64,000 bases of DNA from Bacteroidota bacterium (GTDB lineage: Bacteria; Bacteroidota; Bacteroidia; B-17B0; Aurantibacillaceae), in the NCBI GenBank assembly GCA_016711805.1, contig JADJSH010000010.1, positions 62,001 to 126,000 of the forward strand, given 5' to 3'. Within the stretch, counting starts at the first letter, position 1; the number at the start of each line of letters is the position of its first letter. Below are positions 25,651 to 36,300 of this stretch, piece after piece. Made by a program: the position numbers and the translations under genes. Below the pieces are notes generated by a model. It did not search any database. It saw only the letters and a list, made by a program, of their open reading frames with translations, and had not been told where the DNA came from.

Positions 25651-26682
25651 ATGACAAAAATAAAATTCGGAGTTATTGGTCAAGGTCACATTGGTAAACG
25701 TCATGCCGAAATGGTACGCCGTAACCCCAACTGCGAATTAGTGGCGGTTTGTGATGTTGCTCCAAAAGAAAAATTAGGGTTAGAAAGTTTAACCGAAAAG
25801 TTTTATTCAACGCCAGAAGAGTTATTAAAAAATCATCCGGAAATTGATGTCGTTAATGTTTGTACACCAAATGGTTTACACGCTACACATGCTTTAAAAG
25901 CTTTAGAATTAAATAAACATGTGGTTGTAGAAAAACCAATGGCTTTAAGTAAAGCAGATTGTGAAAAAGTAATCTCTACGGCTTTAGATCATAGCAAAAC
26001 CGTTTTTTGCGTGATGCAAAATCGTTATTCTCCTCCAAGTGTTTGGTTAAAACAAGTTGTTGAATCAAAAACAATTGGTGATGTATACATGGTTCAGTTA
26101 AATTGCTATTGGAACCGTGATGATCGTTACTATAAAGCTGGTGGCTGGAAAGGCACTCAAGATTTAGATGGCGGAACCTTGTTTACTCAATTCTCTCATT
26201 GGATTGATATCATGTATTGGATATTTGGTGATATAAAAAATATTCAAGCAAAGTTTGCAGATTTCAATCACCAAAACTCAACTGCGTTTGAGGACAGTGG
26301 ATTTGTGAGTTTTGATTTTGTAAATGGAGGTATGGGAAGCATCAACTACTCTACCGCTGTTTATGATAAAAATTTAGAGTCTTCATTAACCATTGTTGGT
26401 AGCAAAGGAAGTATTAAAGTTGGTGGTCAATACATGGATCAAGTGGATGTTTGCAATATTAAGGATTACACAATGCCTGTTTTAGCAGAAACTAATCCAG
26501 CTAATGATTATGGTGCATATAAAGGCTCAGCAAACAATCATCATAATGTGATTGAAAACGTAGTTGATACGATTACCGGAAAAACTAAAATCACAACCAA
26601 TGCCTTAGAAGGGTTAAAAGTAGTTGATATTATTGAACGCATTTATGCATTACGTCCTGAAACAGTTATTAAAAATAAATAA
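25651..26682 (+). CDS. Gfo/Idh/MocA oxidoreductase, WbpB/WlbA-like
   Basis: 343 residues. N-terminal Rossmann motif GVIGQGHIGKRHAEM, the family EKPMALSKADC, and the C-terminal GGTLFTQFSHWIDIMYWIFG with the catalytic His. In the Wbp/Wlb pathway this enzyme oxidises the 3-OH of UDP-GlcNAcA before transamination. Its partner aminotransferase (WbpE type) is not in this window. Confidence 0.87.
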   Translation: MTKIKFGVIGQGHIGKRHAEMVRRNPNCELVAVCDVAPKEKLGLESLTEKFYSTPEELLKNHPEIDVVNVCTPNGLHATHALKALELNKHVVVEKPMALSKADCEKVISTALDHSKTVFCVMQNRYSPPSVWLKQVVESKTIGDVYMVQLNCYWNRDDRYYKAGGWKGTQDLDGGTLFTQFSHWIDIMYWIFGDIKNIQAKFADFNHQNSTAFEDSGFVSFDFVNGGMGSINYSTAVYDKNLESSLTIVGSKGSIKVGGQYMDQVDVCNIKDYTMPVLAETNPANDYGAYKGSANNHHNVIENVVDTITGKTKITTNALEGLKVVDIIERIYALRPETVIKNK

Positions 26683-26701
26683 GAAAATATTAAAATAGAA
26701 T

Positions 26702-27994
26702 ATGGGAATTTACAAAGACATCGTTGATAAGAAAGCTACAATCGCAGTTATTGGTTTAGGATATGTTGGTTTACCAATTGCCTTGGCATTTGCTAAAAAA
26801 GTAAAAGTAATAGGTTTTGATATTAATGCTAAACGCGTTGATATGATGAACAAAGGCATTGATCCAAGTAACGAATTAACTAAAAAAGATTTTGCTAATT
26901 CTGATATAACCTTCACTCATAAATTAGAAGATTTAAAGAAAGCAAAGTTTTTTATTATAGCAGTTCCTACTCCTATTGATGAACATAACTTACCTGATTT
27001 AAAACCCTTAATTGGTGCTTCAACAACAGTTGGTAAGGTACTTAAAAAAGGAGATTACGTAGTTTATGAATCAACCGTTTATCCTGGTTGTACAGAAGAT
27101 GATTGTATCCCGGTTTTAGAACGCGAATCGAAATTAAACTTCGTAAAAGATTTTAAAGTTGGTTATTCTCCTGAGCGTATTAATCCAGGTGATAAAGAAC
27201 ATACCATTACTAAAATTTTAAAAATTGTTTCTGGTTGTGATAAAGAAAGTTTAGAAGAAATTGCTAAAACTTACGAAATTATTGTTGAGCCAGGAACTCA
27301 CCGTGCTTCAAGCATTAAAGTTGCTGAAGCTGCTAAGATTATTGAAAACACTCAACGTGACGTAAACATTGCATTGATGAATGAGTTATCTATCATCTTT
27401 AATAAAATGAATATTAATACGTACGATGTTTTAGAAGCTGCAGGTACCAAATGGAATTTCTTAAAGTTCTTTCCTGGTTTAGTAGGCGGACATTGCATTG
27501 GTGTAGATCCTTACTACTTAACTTACAAAGCAGAATCTCTTGGATATCATGCGCGTGTTATTAATAGCGGACGTTATGTAAATGATAGCATGGGTTATTA
27601 TGTAGCTAAAAACTGCGTTAAGAAAATTATTGCTGCTGGAAAAAACATTAGCAAATCAAAAGTATTAATTATGGGCGCTACCTTTAAAGAGGACGTAAGC
27701 GATATTCGTAATAGTAAAGTAGCTGACATTGTTAAAGAATTAAAATCATTTGGCGTAAAGGTTGAAATTGTTGATCCACATGCTGATAGCGCTGAACTAA
27801 AACACGAATATGGTTTTGGTTTAAATAAATTAGCTAAAGGTTATGATGGTGTTATCGTTGCTGTTAATCACCAAGAATATAAAACTTTAGATGAAAAGTT
27901 CTTTAAATCAATTCTTTCTACTAAAGGTGTGATAGTTGATATCAAAGGAATGTATAAAAACAAAATGAAAGGCTTAACCTACTGGAGTCTTTAA
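26702..27994 (+). CDS. UDP-N-acetylhexosamine 6-dehydrogenase (WbpA/WbpO/TviB-like)
   Basis: 430 residues. NAD-binding IAVIGLGYVGLPIALAFAK, central YSPERINPGD and the catalytic Cys in GLVGGHCIGVDPYYLT, then the UDP-binding C-terminal domain with MGATFKEDVSDIRNSK. Oxidises a UDP-HexNAc at C6 in two steps to the uronic acid. Third gene of the operon; GlcNAc versus GalNAc specificity cannot be read. Confidence 0.9.
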   Translation: MGIYKDIVDKKATIAVIGLGYVGLPIALAFAKKVKVIGFDINAKRVDMMNKGIDPSNELTKKDFANSDITFTHKLEDLKKAKFFIIAVPTPIDEHNLPDLKPLIGASTTVGKVLKKGDYVVYESTVYPGCTEDDCIPVLERESKLNFVKDFKVGYSPERINPGDKEHTITKILKIVSGCDKESLEEIAKTYEIIVEPGTHRASSIKVAEAAKIIENTQRDVNIALMNELSIIFNKMNINTYDVLEAAGTKWNFLKFFPGLVGGHCIGVDPYYLTYKAESLGYHARVINSGRYVNDSMGYYVAKNCVKKIIAAGKNISKSKVLIMGATFKEDVSDIRNSKVADIVKELKSFGVKVEIVDPHADSAELKHEYGFGLNKLAKGYDGVIVAVNHQEYKTLDEKFFKSILSTKGVIVDIKGMYKNKMKGLTYWSL

Positions 27995-28006
27995 GAAATT
28001 ACAAAA

Positions 28007-28660
28007 TTGAGCTACAAATTAAGCGGACTAAATCCTGAACAAGAAAATTTATTGAATGATGGAAAACTTCTTCCTTTAATGGAAGAGTTTTATACCATTC
28101 AAGGTGAAGGATTTAATACTGGTAAAGCGGCCTATTTTATTAGAATTGGTGGTTGTGATGTTGGTTGCCATTGGTGTGACGTGAAAGAGAGTTGGGACGC
28201 TAGTTTACATCCTTTAACTACAACCGAAAAAATTTTAGAAAATGTTTTAGAAAGTAAAACACCTGCTGTAGTTGTTACAGGAGGTGAACCTCTAATTTAT
28301 AATTTGGTTTATTTAACGGAACTTTTAAAGCAACATAATATTCAAACCTATATCGAAACTTCTGGAGCTTATCCTTTAAGTGGAAATTGGGATTGGATTT
28401 GTTTATCGCCTAAAAAAACAATGTTACCTAAAGAAGAAAATTATACTGCTGCTCACGAATTAAAAATTATTGTATTTAATAAACATGATTTTATTTGGGC
28501 AGAGGAACAAGCTGCAAAAGTTGGTAAAGATTGCTTTTTGTATTTACAACCTGAATGGAGTAAACGTAACGAGATAACGCCTTTAATAGTTGAGTATGTG
28601 AAACAAAATCCTCGTTGGATGATTTCCTTACAAACTCACAAGTATATTGATATTCCTTAA
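28007..28660 (+). CDS. queE: 7-carboxy-7-deazaguanine synthase
   Basis: 217 residues; radical SAM enzyme of queuosine synthesis. After EFYTIQGEGFNTGKAAYFIR comes the CX3CX2C cluster motif (CDVGCHWCD), then VVVTGGEPLI. The start is TTG at 28007, 12 bp after the previous stop. No other queuosine gene is adjacent. Confidence 0.93.
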   Translation: MSYKLSGLNPEQENLLNDGKLLPLMEEFYTIQGEGFNTGKAAYFIRIGGCDVGCHWCDVKESWDASLHPLTTTEKILENVLESKTPAVVVTGGEPLIYNLVYLTELLKQHNIQTYIETSGAYPLSGNWDWICLSPKKTMLPKEENYTAAHELKIIVFNKHDFIWAEEQAAKVGKDCFLYLQPEWSKRNEITPLIVEYVKQNPRWMISLQTHKYIDIP

Positions 28661-28678
28661 TTTTCATTTTATTTTACT

Positions 28679-29620
28679 ATGAAAAAAATACTTTGTATAG
28701 ATTCAAATCACGATGTATTACATGAAACTTTGATCGACGCTGGTTTTCAGTGTGATTTATTTTGGAACAAATCAAAAGAAGAATTAATTCAATTACTTCC
28801 CAATTACCACGGCGCAGTCATCAGAAGTAAATTCAAATTCACTAAAGAGGTTTTAGATTTAGCTATCAATTTAAAATGTATTGGTCGCGTTGGTGCAGGC
28901 ATGGAAAATATTGATGTAGACTATGCTAAAAACAAAGGCATTACATGTTTGAGCGCTCCCGAAGGCAATAGAGATGCTGTTGGAGAACACGCATTAGGCA
29001 TGTTACTAATGCTGATGAATCATTTAAAACGCAGTGATCATGAAGTTAGAAATGGCATTTGGAAACGCGCCGAAAATCGCGGGCACGAAATAGCTGGCAG
29101 AACTATTGGAATTATTGGTTACGGAAATATGGGATCGGCATTTGCAAAAAAGTTGAAAGGCTTTGATTGCGAAATTTTAGTGTATGACAAATATAAAACA
29201 GGCATTGTTGGCGAACACATCAAAGAATCATCTTTATATGAAATATACGAAAAAGCAGATGTGGTGAGTATTCATTTACCCTTAACTCAAGAAACGAACA
29301 ATTACATTGACGATAATTTTATCTCTCAGTTTAAAAAGAATATATATGTCATCAATACGGCGCGTGGCAAATGTTTAAATACAACTGACTTAGTAAAACA
29401 TCTAAAAACAGGTAAAGTAATTGGTGCGTGTTTAGACGTTTTAGAATACGAATCCGTTTCCTTTGAAAACATTGATACTACTACCCTACCCGAACCGATG
29501 CAATATTTATTAAAAAGCGAACATGTGATTTTAACACCTCATATTGCTGGATGGACTCATGAATCCAATTATAAAATGAGCAAAATAATTGCTGATAAAA
29601 TGATTGCTGTTTTAAAATAA
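28679..29620 (+). CDS. D-isomer-specific 2-hydroxyacid dehydrogenase (SerA-like)
   Basis: 313 residues. NAD-binding GRTIGIIGYGNMGSAFAKKL, the VSIHLPLTQETNNYID segment, NTARGKCLNTTDL with catalytic Arg, and the catalytic His in ILTPHIAGWTHES. It lacks the ACT domain of long SerA. 3-phosphoglycerate dehydrogenase is plausible but not proved. Confidence 0.85.
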   Translation: MKKILCIDSNHDVLHETLIDAGFQCDLFWNKSKEELIQLLPNYHGAVIRSKFKFTKEVLDLAINLKCIGRVGAGMENIDVDYAKNKGITCLSAPEGNRDAVGEHALGMLLMLMNHLKRSDHEVRNGIWKRAENRGHEIAGRTIGIIGYGNMGSAFAKKLKGFDCEILVYDKYKTGIVGEHIKESSLYEIYEKADVVSIHLPLTQETNNYIDDNFISQFKKNIYVINTARGKCLNTTDLVKHLKTGKVIGACLDVLEYESVSFENIDTTTLPEPMQYLLKSEHVILTPHIAGWTHESNYKMSKIIADKMIAVLK

Positions 29621-29638
29621 ACGAACTATGATTTTATA

Positions 29639-30295
29639 ATGACAAAACATCTACTCTATATCAGTCTTTTATTTTTTAGTGCATTTATATTTAACAGTTG
29701 CGCCACTAAACTTCCTGTTGAAAAAGGAACATTTAAAGAAACCAATTTGGTAGAACTCGTTAAATTAGATTCAACGATTAAATTAGATATAAGATACGCA
29801 ACCAAAAATAACTTTGTTGGTCAGCCAGTTTACAAAGAAGCTAGAGCCTTTTTACAAAAAGATGCCGCCGAAGCTTTAAAGAAAGTAAACACAAAAATGC
29901 ATATACTTGGTTATGGATTATTGGTATTTGATGGTTACCGACCTTGGGATGTAACAAAGTTATTTTATGATGTCACATCAAAAGAAAATAAAAAATTTGT
30001 AGCAGATCCAAAAGAAGGCTCACGCCATAATAGAGGCTGCGCCATTGATGTCAGTTTATATGATTTAGTGACTAAAAAAGAAATTGAAATGCCAGGAGTG
30101 TATGATGAAATGACGGATCGTTCATACTTTGATTATACTGGTGGAACAGAAGAACAGCGTAAAGCAAGAGATTTATTAATTGCGGCAATGCAAGAAGAGG
30201 GCTTCACTGTTTATAAATACGAATGGTGGCATTTTGACTATAAAGACTGGCAACAGTATAGAATCACAAATATGCCTTTTTCAGAGATAAAATAA
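29639..30295 (+). CDS. M15 family D-Ala-D-Ala dipeptidase, VanX/DdpX-like lipoprotein
   Basis: 218 residues. Lipoprotein signal with lipobox FNSC (Cys near residue 22). Zn-binding motif SRHNRGCAIDVSLYD (His, Asp) and catalytic YEWWHFDYKDW (Glu, His), plus FDGYRPWDV. The family hydrolyses D-Ala-D-Ala dipeptides in the periplasm, usually for recycling; glycopeptide resistance would need VanH and VanA, which are absent. Confidence 0.9.
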   Translation: MTKHLLYISLLFFSAFIFNSCATKLPVEKGTFKETNLVELVKLDSTIKLDIRYATKNNFVGQPVYKEARAFLQKDAAEALKKVNTKMHILGYGLLVFDGYRPWDVTKLFYDVTSKENKKFVADPKEGSRHNRGCAIDVSLYDLVTKKEIEMPGVYDEMTDRSYFDYTGGTEEQRKARDLLIAAMQEEGFTVYKYEWWHFDYKDWQQYRITNMPFSEIK

Positions 30296-30297
30296 AT

Positions 30298-30329
30298 TTT
30301 GCCTATCTCATCCTAACACACTATCTTGG
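30298..30329 (+). promoter_or_regulatory. Promoter of efp
   Basis: TTTG (30298-30301), 20 nt, TATCTTGG (one base from TAnnTTTG), 21 nt before the ATG at 30351. Confidence 0.5.
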
Positions 30330-30350
30330 CGGCTCAAAAAACAATCCATT

Positions 30351-30901
30351 ATGGCTACAACATCTGATTTATCAAGAAACGCATTTATAAGATACAATAA
30401 CGAATTAGTTCAAGTATTAGATTATGATCACATTACTCCAGGAAAAGGAAATGCGATTTATTCTTGCAAATGCCGTAATGTAGAGACTGTAAACAAAGTG
30501 AAATTCGTTTCCGTTCGGGTGAAAAAATTGATTTAATTAGAGTGGATGAACACGAAATGCAATACCTTTTTACAGAAGGTGACTTTTTAGTTTGTATGAA
30601 TCAAGAAACTTATGATCAATTACATATACCTAAAATTTTATTTGCTGATAGCATTCAGTTTTTACAAGAAGGAATGGTTTTAAAAATTCGTTTTGATGAA
30701 AACGACAAGCCTTTAAATGGTTTATTACCTCAATATGTTGAATTAGAAGTAACCTATACAGAAGAAGGTGTGAAAGGAAAATCAGTAAAAACGGCTGAAT
30801 TAGAAGGTGGTGTTAAAATTCAAGTTCCAATTTTTGTAGTAAACGGTGATAAACTAAAAATAAATACTGAAACAGGCGAATACGTTGAACGCGTAAAATA
30901 A
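30351..30901 (+). pseudogene. efp: Elongation factor P (single frameshift)
   Basis: Translation factor that rescues ribosomes at polyproline. The frame from ATG 30351 stops at 30536; adding one G at about 30489 (ACTGTAAAC to ACTGGTAAAC) restores VETGKQSEIRFRSGEKIDLIRVDEHEMQYLF-like sequence, read here as TGKQSEIRF and RSGEKIDLI, and continues to 30901: 183 residues, family length. The modification-site lysine is in HITPGKGNA; domains II/III follow (FTEGDFLVCMNQETYDQ). EF-P is highly conserved, so an assembly error is the likeliest cause. Confidence 0.92.
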
Positions 30902-30920
30902 ATTCAATATTCAGATTACG

Positions 30921-30954
30921 AAAAGCCTTCCGCCAGCTGGCGGAAGGCTTTTTT
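30921..30954. terminator. Bidirectional terminator between efp and the helicase gene
   Basis: A perfect 16 bp stem, AAAAGCCTTCCGCCAG / CTGGCGGAAGGCTTTT, with A and T runs on either side. It serves efp on the plus strand and the helicase gene on the minus strand. Confidence 0.9.
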
Positions 30955-30964
30955 AATTTAAAAT

Positions 30965-33286
30965 CTACTCTTTCTTCAAATGCTTTTGAGTTGCTAGTGT
31001 AAATCTAATTTCGGAGTACGAATAATCATCCCCTAACTCTAGCTTTAATGGTGTTAATTTATTTTCACCTGCAATTTTTTTGGATACTTCAATAATCACA
31101 TCAAATTTTTCTTTAGCAACAAATTGTGAAACTGGAATCATTCCTAAACTCACATAATGTGCTAAATGTCCTTCAATAGTGGTAATCGCAAAACCTCTAG
31201 CTTCTGCAATTTCAAAGATTGTTTTACCCTCTTTGTATAAAGCAAAGCTCAACTCTTTGGTATCTGGTTTTGCGGCTTTCACTTTTTTGGTGTCTGAGCC
31301 TATTGAAGACTCTTTTTTTGCTTTTTGTCCTTCTTGGTGTGGCGTCGAGCCTTTCTTCAAATGCCGCTTTCTCGGTTATAGCTATCGTTTGTCGGACTAA
31401 TTCTAATCGTTCGTTTTGATTGGCATTAAATTTTAATTGATGTTTATTGAACTCAACATTATTTAATACATTATCAATTACTGTCGATACTTTATCTAAT
31501 TGCTGTAAATGCTTATACAACAAACCTTCCAACTCTAATAATTCTTCTAAATAGGTTTTAATTTGTTTTTCTTCTTTTAGTAATTCGATATGTACTAAAA
31601 TAGATTTCGACAATTCTTTTAAAACAGGATAAAAATAATTTTTAGCAGCAACATGTCTACCACTTACAGTTTGCAAGTAATCCTCTGCCCTACTTTCAAA
31701 AATCTGCATCAACTGATTACTAAATTTGTCTGCATTTAGTTTTAAGGGTTCAAATTTCTCAATTAACTCTTTTGCCCAAGCCTGATGCTTTTGTTTATTC
31801 GATTTATTCTCAGCCATATTATAACTCGCCTCATGATTTCTAAGACAAGTATATAACCAAACAAAATCGTAGGCTTTCAAGGTATAGCCTTTCAAAAACA
31901 AAATAGTTTCCTGATCAATTAATCGCTTTACTTCTTCATTTTTGGGTTTATTCTCTGCATAATCTACCAAGGTTTTATCTTGCGAAATGGCATTAAATTG
32001 AATAGGAGCTGTTAATACCAAACCCTCTAATGATTTTAAACGTGATAAAGCCACATAAACTTGCCCTGGCGCAAAAGCACGATTAATATCTAAAATAGCT
32101 TTTCAAAAGTCAAGCCCTGACTTTTATGAACCGTAATGGCCCAAGCTAATTTAATAGGATATTGAATAAAGGTTCCTATTTCCGTTTCATCAATTTCGTT
32201 AGTAATAGGATTCAATTCGTATTTAATGTTTTTCCATTGATAATGTTCTAATAAAAATGGTTTGGTTCCATCCTTAAAATCAATTTCAATTTCTTTATCG
32301 CTCAATGACGAAACAACCCCAATTTTTCCATTAAAATATTGCTGTTTTCCACTCACATCATTTTTAATAAACATAATTTGAGCACCTAATTTTAGCTCCA
32401 AATAGGATTCTACTGGGTATGCATATTCATTAAATTCTCCATCAATGTTTGCACTAAAAAAATAGGACTTCCCTTTTAATTCTTGTAATGCCGACCTATT
32501 CAATGTATCAGCCTTATTATTGTGAGTAGTTAGGGTGATTGTATTTAAAGCAGAAGTAACATCAAAATTAGGCTTGTAGTAGGAGTTTAATAAATCAATG
32601 TTAGCTTGTGTAACCTTGTTATTTCTCAAGTTATTCAACAAGTCAATAAAGGTATTATCTGACTGACGGTATATTTTATCTAATTCAATGTAAACTGGCT
32701 TTTCGCTTCTTAAAACTTGAGCGTCAAAAAAGTAAATACTACTATAATAATTGCGCAAAACATTCCATTCCTCTTCTTTTACTACCGGAGGCAATTGCAT
32801 TAAATCTCCAATAAACAATACCTGAACTCCCCCAAAAGGTTTATGTTGCTGACGACGAATACTTTTTAATACAAAATCAATCGTATCTAATAAATCAGCT
32901 CTTAACATACTTACTTCATCAATAATAAGCAGCTCTAATTCCTGAAGTAATTTTCGTTTTTGGTCGCGCATATTTAAATGCTTAACCATGGTGTAGGGCG
33001 TGTTTATTTTGGTGTTTGTATTTTCAATTTTATAACTGCTATCTGGGATAAAACAGCCAAATGGCACTCCAAATTGCGAATGAATAGTAACTCCACCTGC
33101 ATTAATAGCAGCAATGCCTGTAGGGGCAACAATAATGGCATTTTTATGGGTATGTTCTATTATTTTACGTAAAAAGGTGGTTTTTCCGGTTCCTGCTTTC
33201 CCTGTTAAAAAAACTGGCTTATTGGTTTGATTAATACACTTAGCGGCAAGCTCTGCAGGGCTTAGATTTATGAGGGATTTATCCAT
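30965..33286 (-). pseudogene. Pif1/RecD-like helicase with C-terminal HTH domain (two frameshifts)
   Basis: One ~774-codon gene in three frames. 32090-33286: Walker A LTGKAGTGKTTFLRK, APTGIAAINAGG, Walker B LIIDEVSML, QLPPVVKEEEW and the 1B end TVHKSQGLTFEK. A missing T in the run 32100-32103 breaks it; the next frame resumes with LDINRAFAPGQVYVALSRLKSLEG. 31224-32054 is the helical middle. A second shift between 31224 and 31360 leads to the last frame, 30965-31360, with an HTH (KTIFEIAEARGFAITTIEGH). The three parts together match a common Bacteroidota helicase. Confidence 0.88.
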
Positions 33287-33295
33287 TATTTAACG

Positions 33296-33303
33296 CAAAA
33301 ATA
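33296..33303 (-). promoter_or_regulatory. -7 element of the helicase gene
   Basis: TATTTTTG on the minus strand, exact consensus, 9 nt from the ATG at 33286. Confidence 0.45.
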
Positions 33304-33330
33304 ACGCTTTTACAAAATATTCAATTGATA

Positions 33331-33361
33331 TTTGTTAAATAGTTAATATTTAGTATCTTGC
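33331..33361 (+). promoter_or_regulatory. Promoter of the TerB-ABC transporter gene
   Basis: TTTG (33331-33334), 19 nt, TATCTTGC (33354-33361), close to TATCTTTG; 37 nt before the ATG at 33399. Confidence 0.45.
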
Positions 33362-33398
33362 GTACTTGTCCTGCAAAACATCTTTTAATTAAAATACT

Positions 33399-36300
33399 AT
33401 GAGTGAACGAATACTTCGTGCCTTAATGCAAATGTTTGCCATCATCGCTAAAGTTGATGGAATTAGTAATACTGGTCGTGCAATTGTTGAGGCTTTTTTA
33501 AAGCAGCAATTAAACAAAGAGCAAGTAGAAAAATACTTGGTTATTTTTGATGAATTCATTGAAGCTCAGCAAGCAGGCTCAAAGAAAAAAGATGGTTCGG
33601 CAAAACGTACCTCTTTAAACTCAGTTAAAGTATTAAAGATCTGTACTCAAATCAATCAAGAACTAGAACAACCACAAAAAGTCATTGTATTAATTCGTTT
33701 GTTAGAGTTTATTTATTCTTCTGACGAAATTTCTGAACAAGAAAATGAGTTTGTAGTAACAGTGGCTGACACCTTTAACATTTCGGTTGAAGAGTTTAAT
33801 CAGTTAAGAGCATTTATTGAAGATACTGCAGAAAAAATTCCAAATACGCCACATATCTTAGTTATCAATAACAAAGAAAATGGTTACGAAAATGCTTGTA
33901 AACATATTTACTGTGATGCATTATCGTCTGATGTTCGTGTGATTCAAATTGATAGCGTTGGTATGTATGCTTTACGTATTTACGGTAATATTGAATTACA
34001 GTTAAACGGTCAAGGTATTTCAAAAGAACGTGTACACATTTTAACTCCTGGTTCATCATTAAGAAATTCGAGAGTAAAACCAATTTATTATAGTGATATT
34101 ATTGGACGCTTCTTAGCAGATGGTTCTCAAGCTCGTATTTCATTTGAGGCAAAAAATATTGAATACAAATTTAAAGGTGGCAAGTTAGGCCTACGTAATA
34201 TCAATATCCGTGAAGAAGGTGGAAAGTTAATTGGTATTATGGGTGGTTCTGGTGCTGGTAAATCTACTTTACTAAACGTTTTAAATGGTGTAGAGATACC
34301 GAGCGGCGGACAAGTTTTAATTAATGGAAAAAACATTCACATTGAGAAAAAATTTGTTGAAGGTGTTATTGGACACGTTACTCAAGATGATTTGCTAATT
34401 GAAGAATTAACGGTTTATCAAAACTTATTTTACAACGCTAAATTATGCTTTGGGAATTTAAGTGATGATGAAATTGCTAAAAAATGTCACTCCTTACTAG
34501 CAGATTTAGGTTTATCTGAAACTAAAGATTTAAAAGTTGGTTCACCTTTAGAAAAAACAATTTCGGGTGGACAACGTAAACGTTTAAATATTGGTTTAGA
34601 GTTAATTCGTGAACCTTCAGTTCTATACGTTGATGAACCAACTTCTGGTTTATCATCACGTGACTCTGAAAACATTATGGACCTTTTAAAAGAATTATCT
34701 TTAAAAGGAAAATTAATTTTTGTGGTAATCCATCAGCCATCTTCCGACATTTTTAAAATGTTTGATAAACTTCAAATTTTAGATGTGGGTGGATACCCAA
34801 TTTATTACGGAAATCCTGTTGATGCCGTTTCTTACTTTAAAACTTTAGTACAACACGTTAACGCCGAAGAAAGCGAATGCTGGAACTGCGGTAACGTGAA
34901 CCCAGAGTTGATTTTCAATATTATCGAAAGCAAAGTATTGGATGAGTACGGTAACTTAACTCATAACCGTAAAACAAGTCCTAGTGAATGGAATAAAAAT
35001 TACGTTGAAAAAATAGAATCAACCATTGGTGATATTAAACACCAAGATGAGATTCCAGAAGCTATTTTTAAAATACCAAATGCGTTTAAACAATTTAAAG
35101 TATTTATTACACGTGATGTATTGAGTAAATTGACTAATACTCAGTATTTATTAATCAACTTAATTGAGGCACCTGCTTTAGCGTTTGTTTTAGCTGCCTT
35201 AATCCGTTTCTTTAATACAGATGCAAACAATACAAAAGGTTATTTCTTTAGAGAAAATGAAAACGTACCAGCATACATGTTTATGTCGGTTGTAGTAGCT
35301 TTATTTATTGGTTTAACAGTTTCTGCGGAAGAAATTATCAGAGATAGGAAAATACGTAAACGTGAGTCTTTCTTAAACTTAAGTAAAGGTAGTTATTTAT
35401 GGAGCAAGATTATCATCATGTTTACCTTATCTGCTATTCAAACATTTATGTTTGTATTAGTTGGTAATTTAATTATGGGAGTTAAAGGAATGTTTTGTGA
35501 TTACTGGATGGTTTTGTTCTCAGCATCTTGTTTTGCAAATATGCTTGGATTAAATATTTCGAGTGCCTTTAACAGTGCTGTTACTATTTATATTTCCATT
35601 CCGTTTTTAATTATTCCACAATTATTATTAGCAGGCGTTGTTGTAAAGTTTGATAAATTAAATCCAATATTAGCAAAACAGGGTGGTGTGCCTATTGTAG
35701 GTGAAATGATGGCGAGCCGTTGGGCTTTTGAAGCCTTAGCGGTTAATCAATTTAAGGCTAATGAATTTCACAAACACTTTTACAGATTCGAGAAATCAAT
35801 TAGTATTGCTGGCTACAAAAAAGTTTATTGGATACCTGAGTTAACAAGTAAAATAACTAAAATAAATAATGCATTAAAAGATCCATCTAAAAAAGCTGAA
35901 TTAGAGAAAGATTTAGCTTTATTGAAAAATGAATTATTAAAAGAGCAAACTTTCTTAAAAGGAAAATACAAATTTGATGGTATTGAACAATTAAATCCCA
36001 AAGATTATACCCCTGCCATTGGCGCTTCATTAAAAGTATTTTTAGAGAAAATAAACGAAAATTACATTAACGTTGATAAAAAAGCGAGAGAATTAAAGGA
36101 TAAAGAAACCCAAAAAATGATAAAAGAATTGGGTGGAAATGAACAATTTATTACTCTACAAGACGATTATACAAATGAAGCTTTAAACCAATTTGTTTTA
36201 AATAATAATGATTTAGGTTTAAGATGTTTAGAACATGAAGGAAGATTAATTCAAAGAACTGAACCAGTTTATTTAGATCCAATTGAATCGAACTTAGGAG

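Noticed and set aside
29639..30295. Vancomycin resistance determinant
   Set aside because: VanX-like dipeptidases without VanH/VanA are common cell-wall recycling enzymes.
30965..31360. Independent HTH regulator gene
   Set aside because: TTG start inside the upstream frame and position after the helicase middle show it is the helicase C-terminus.
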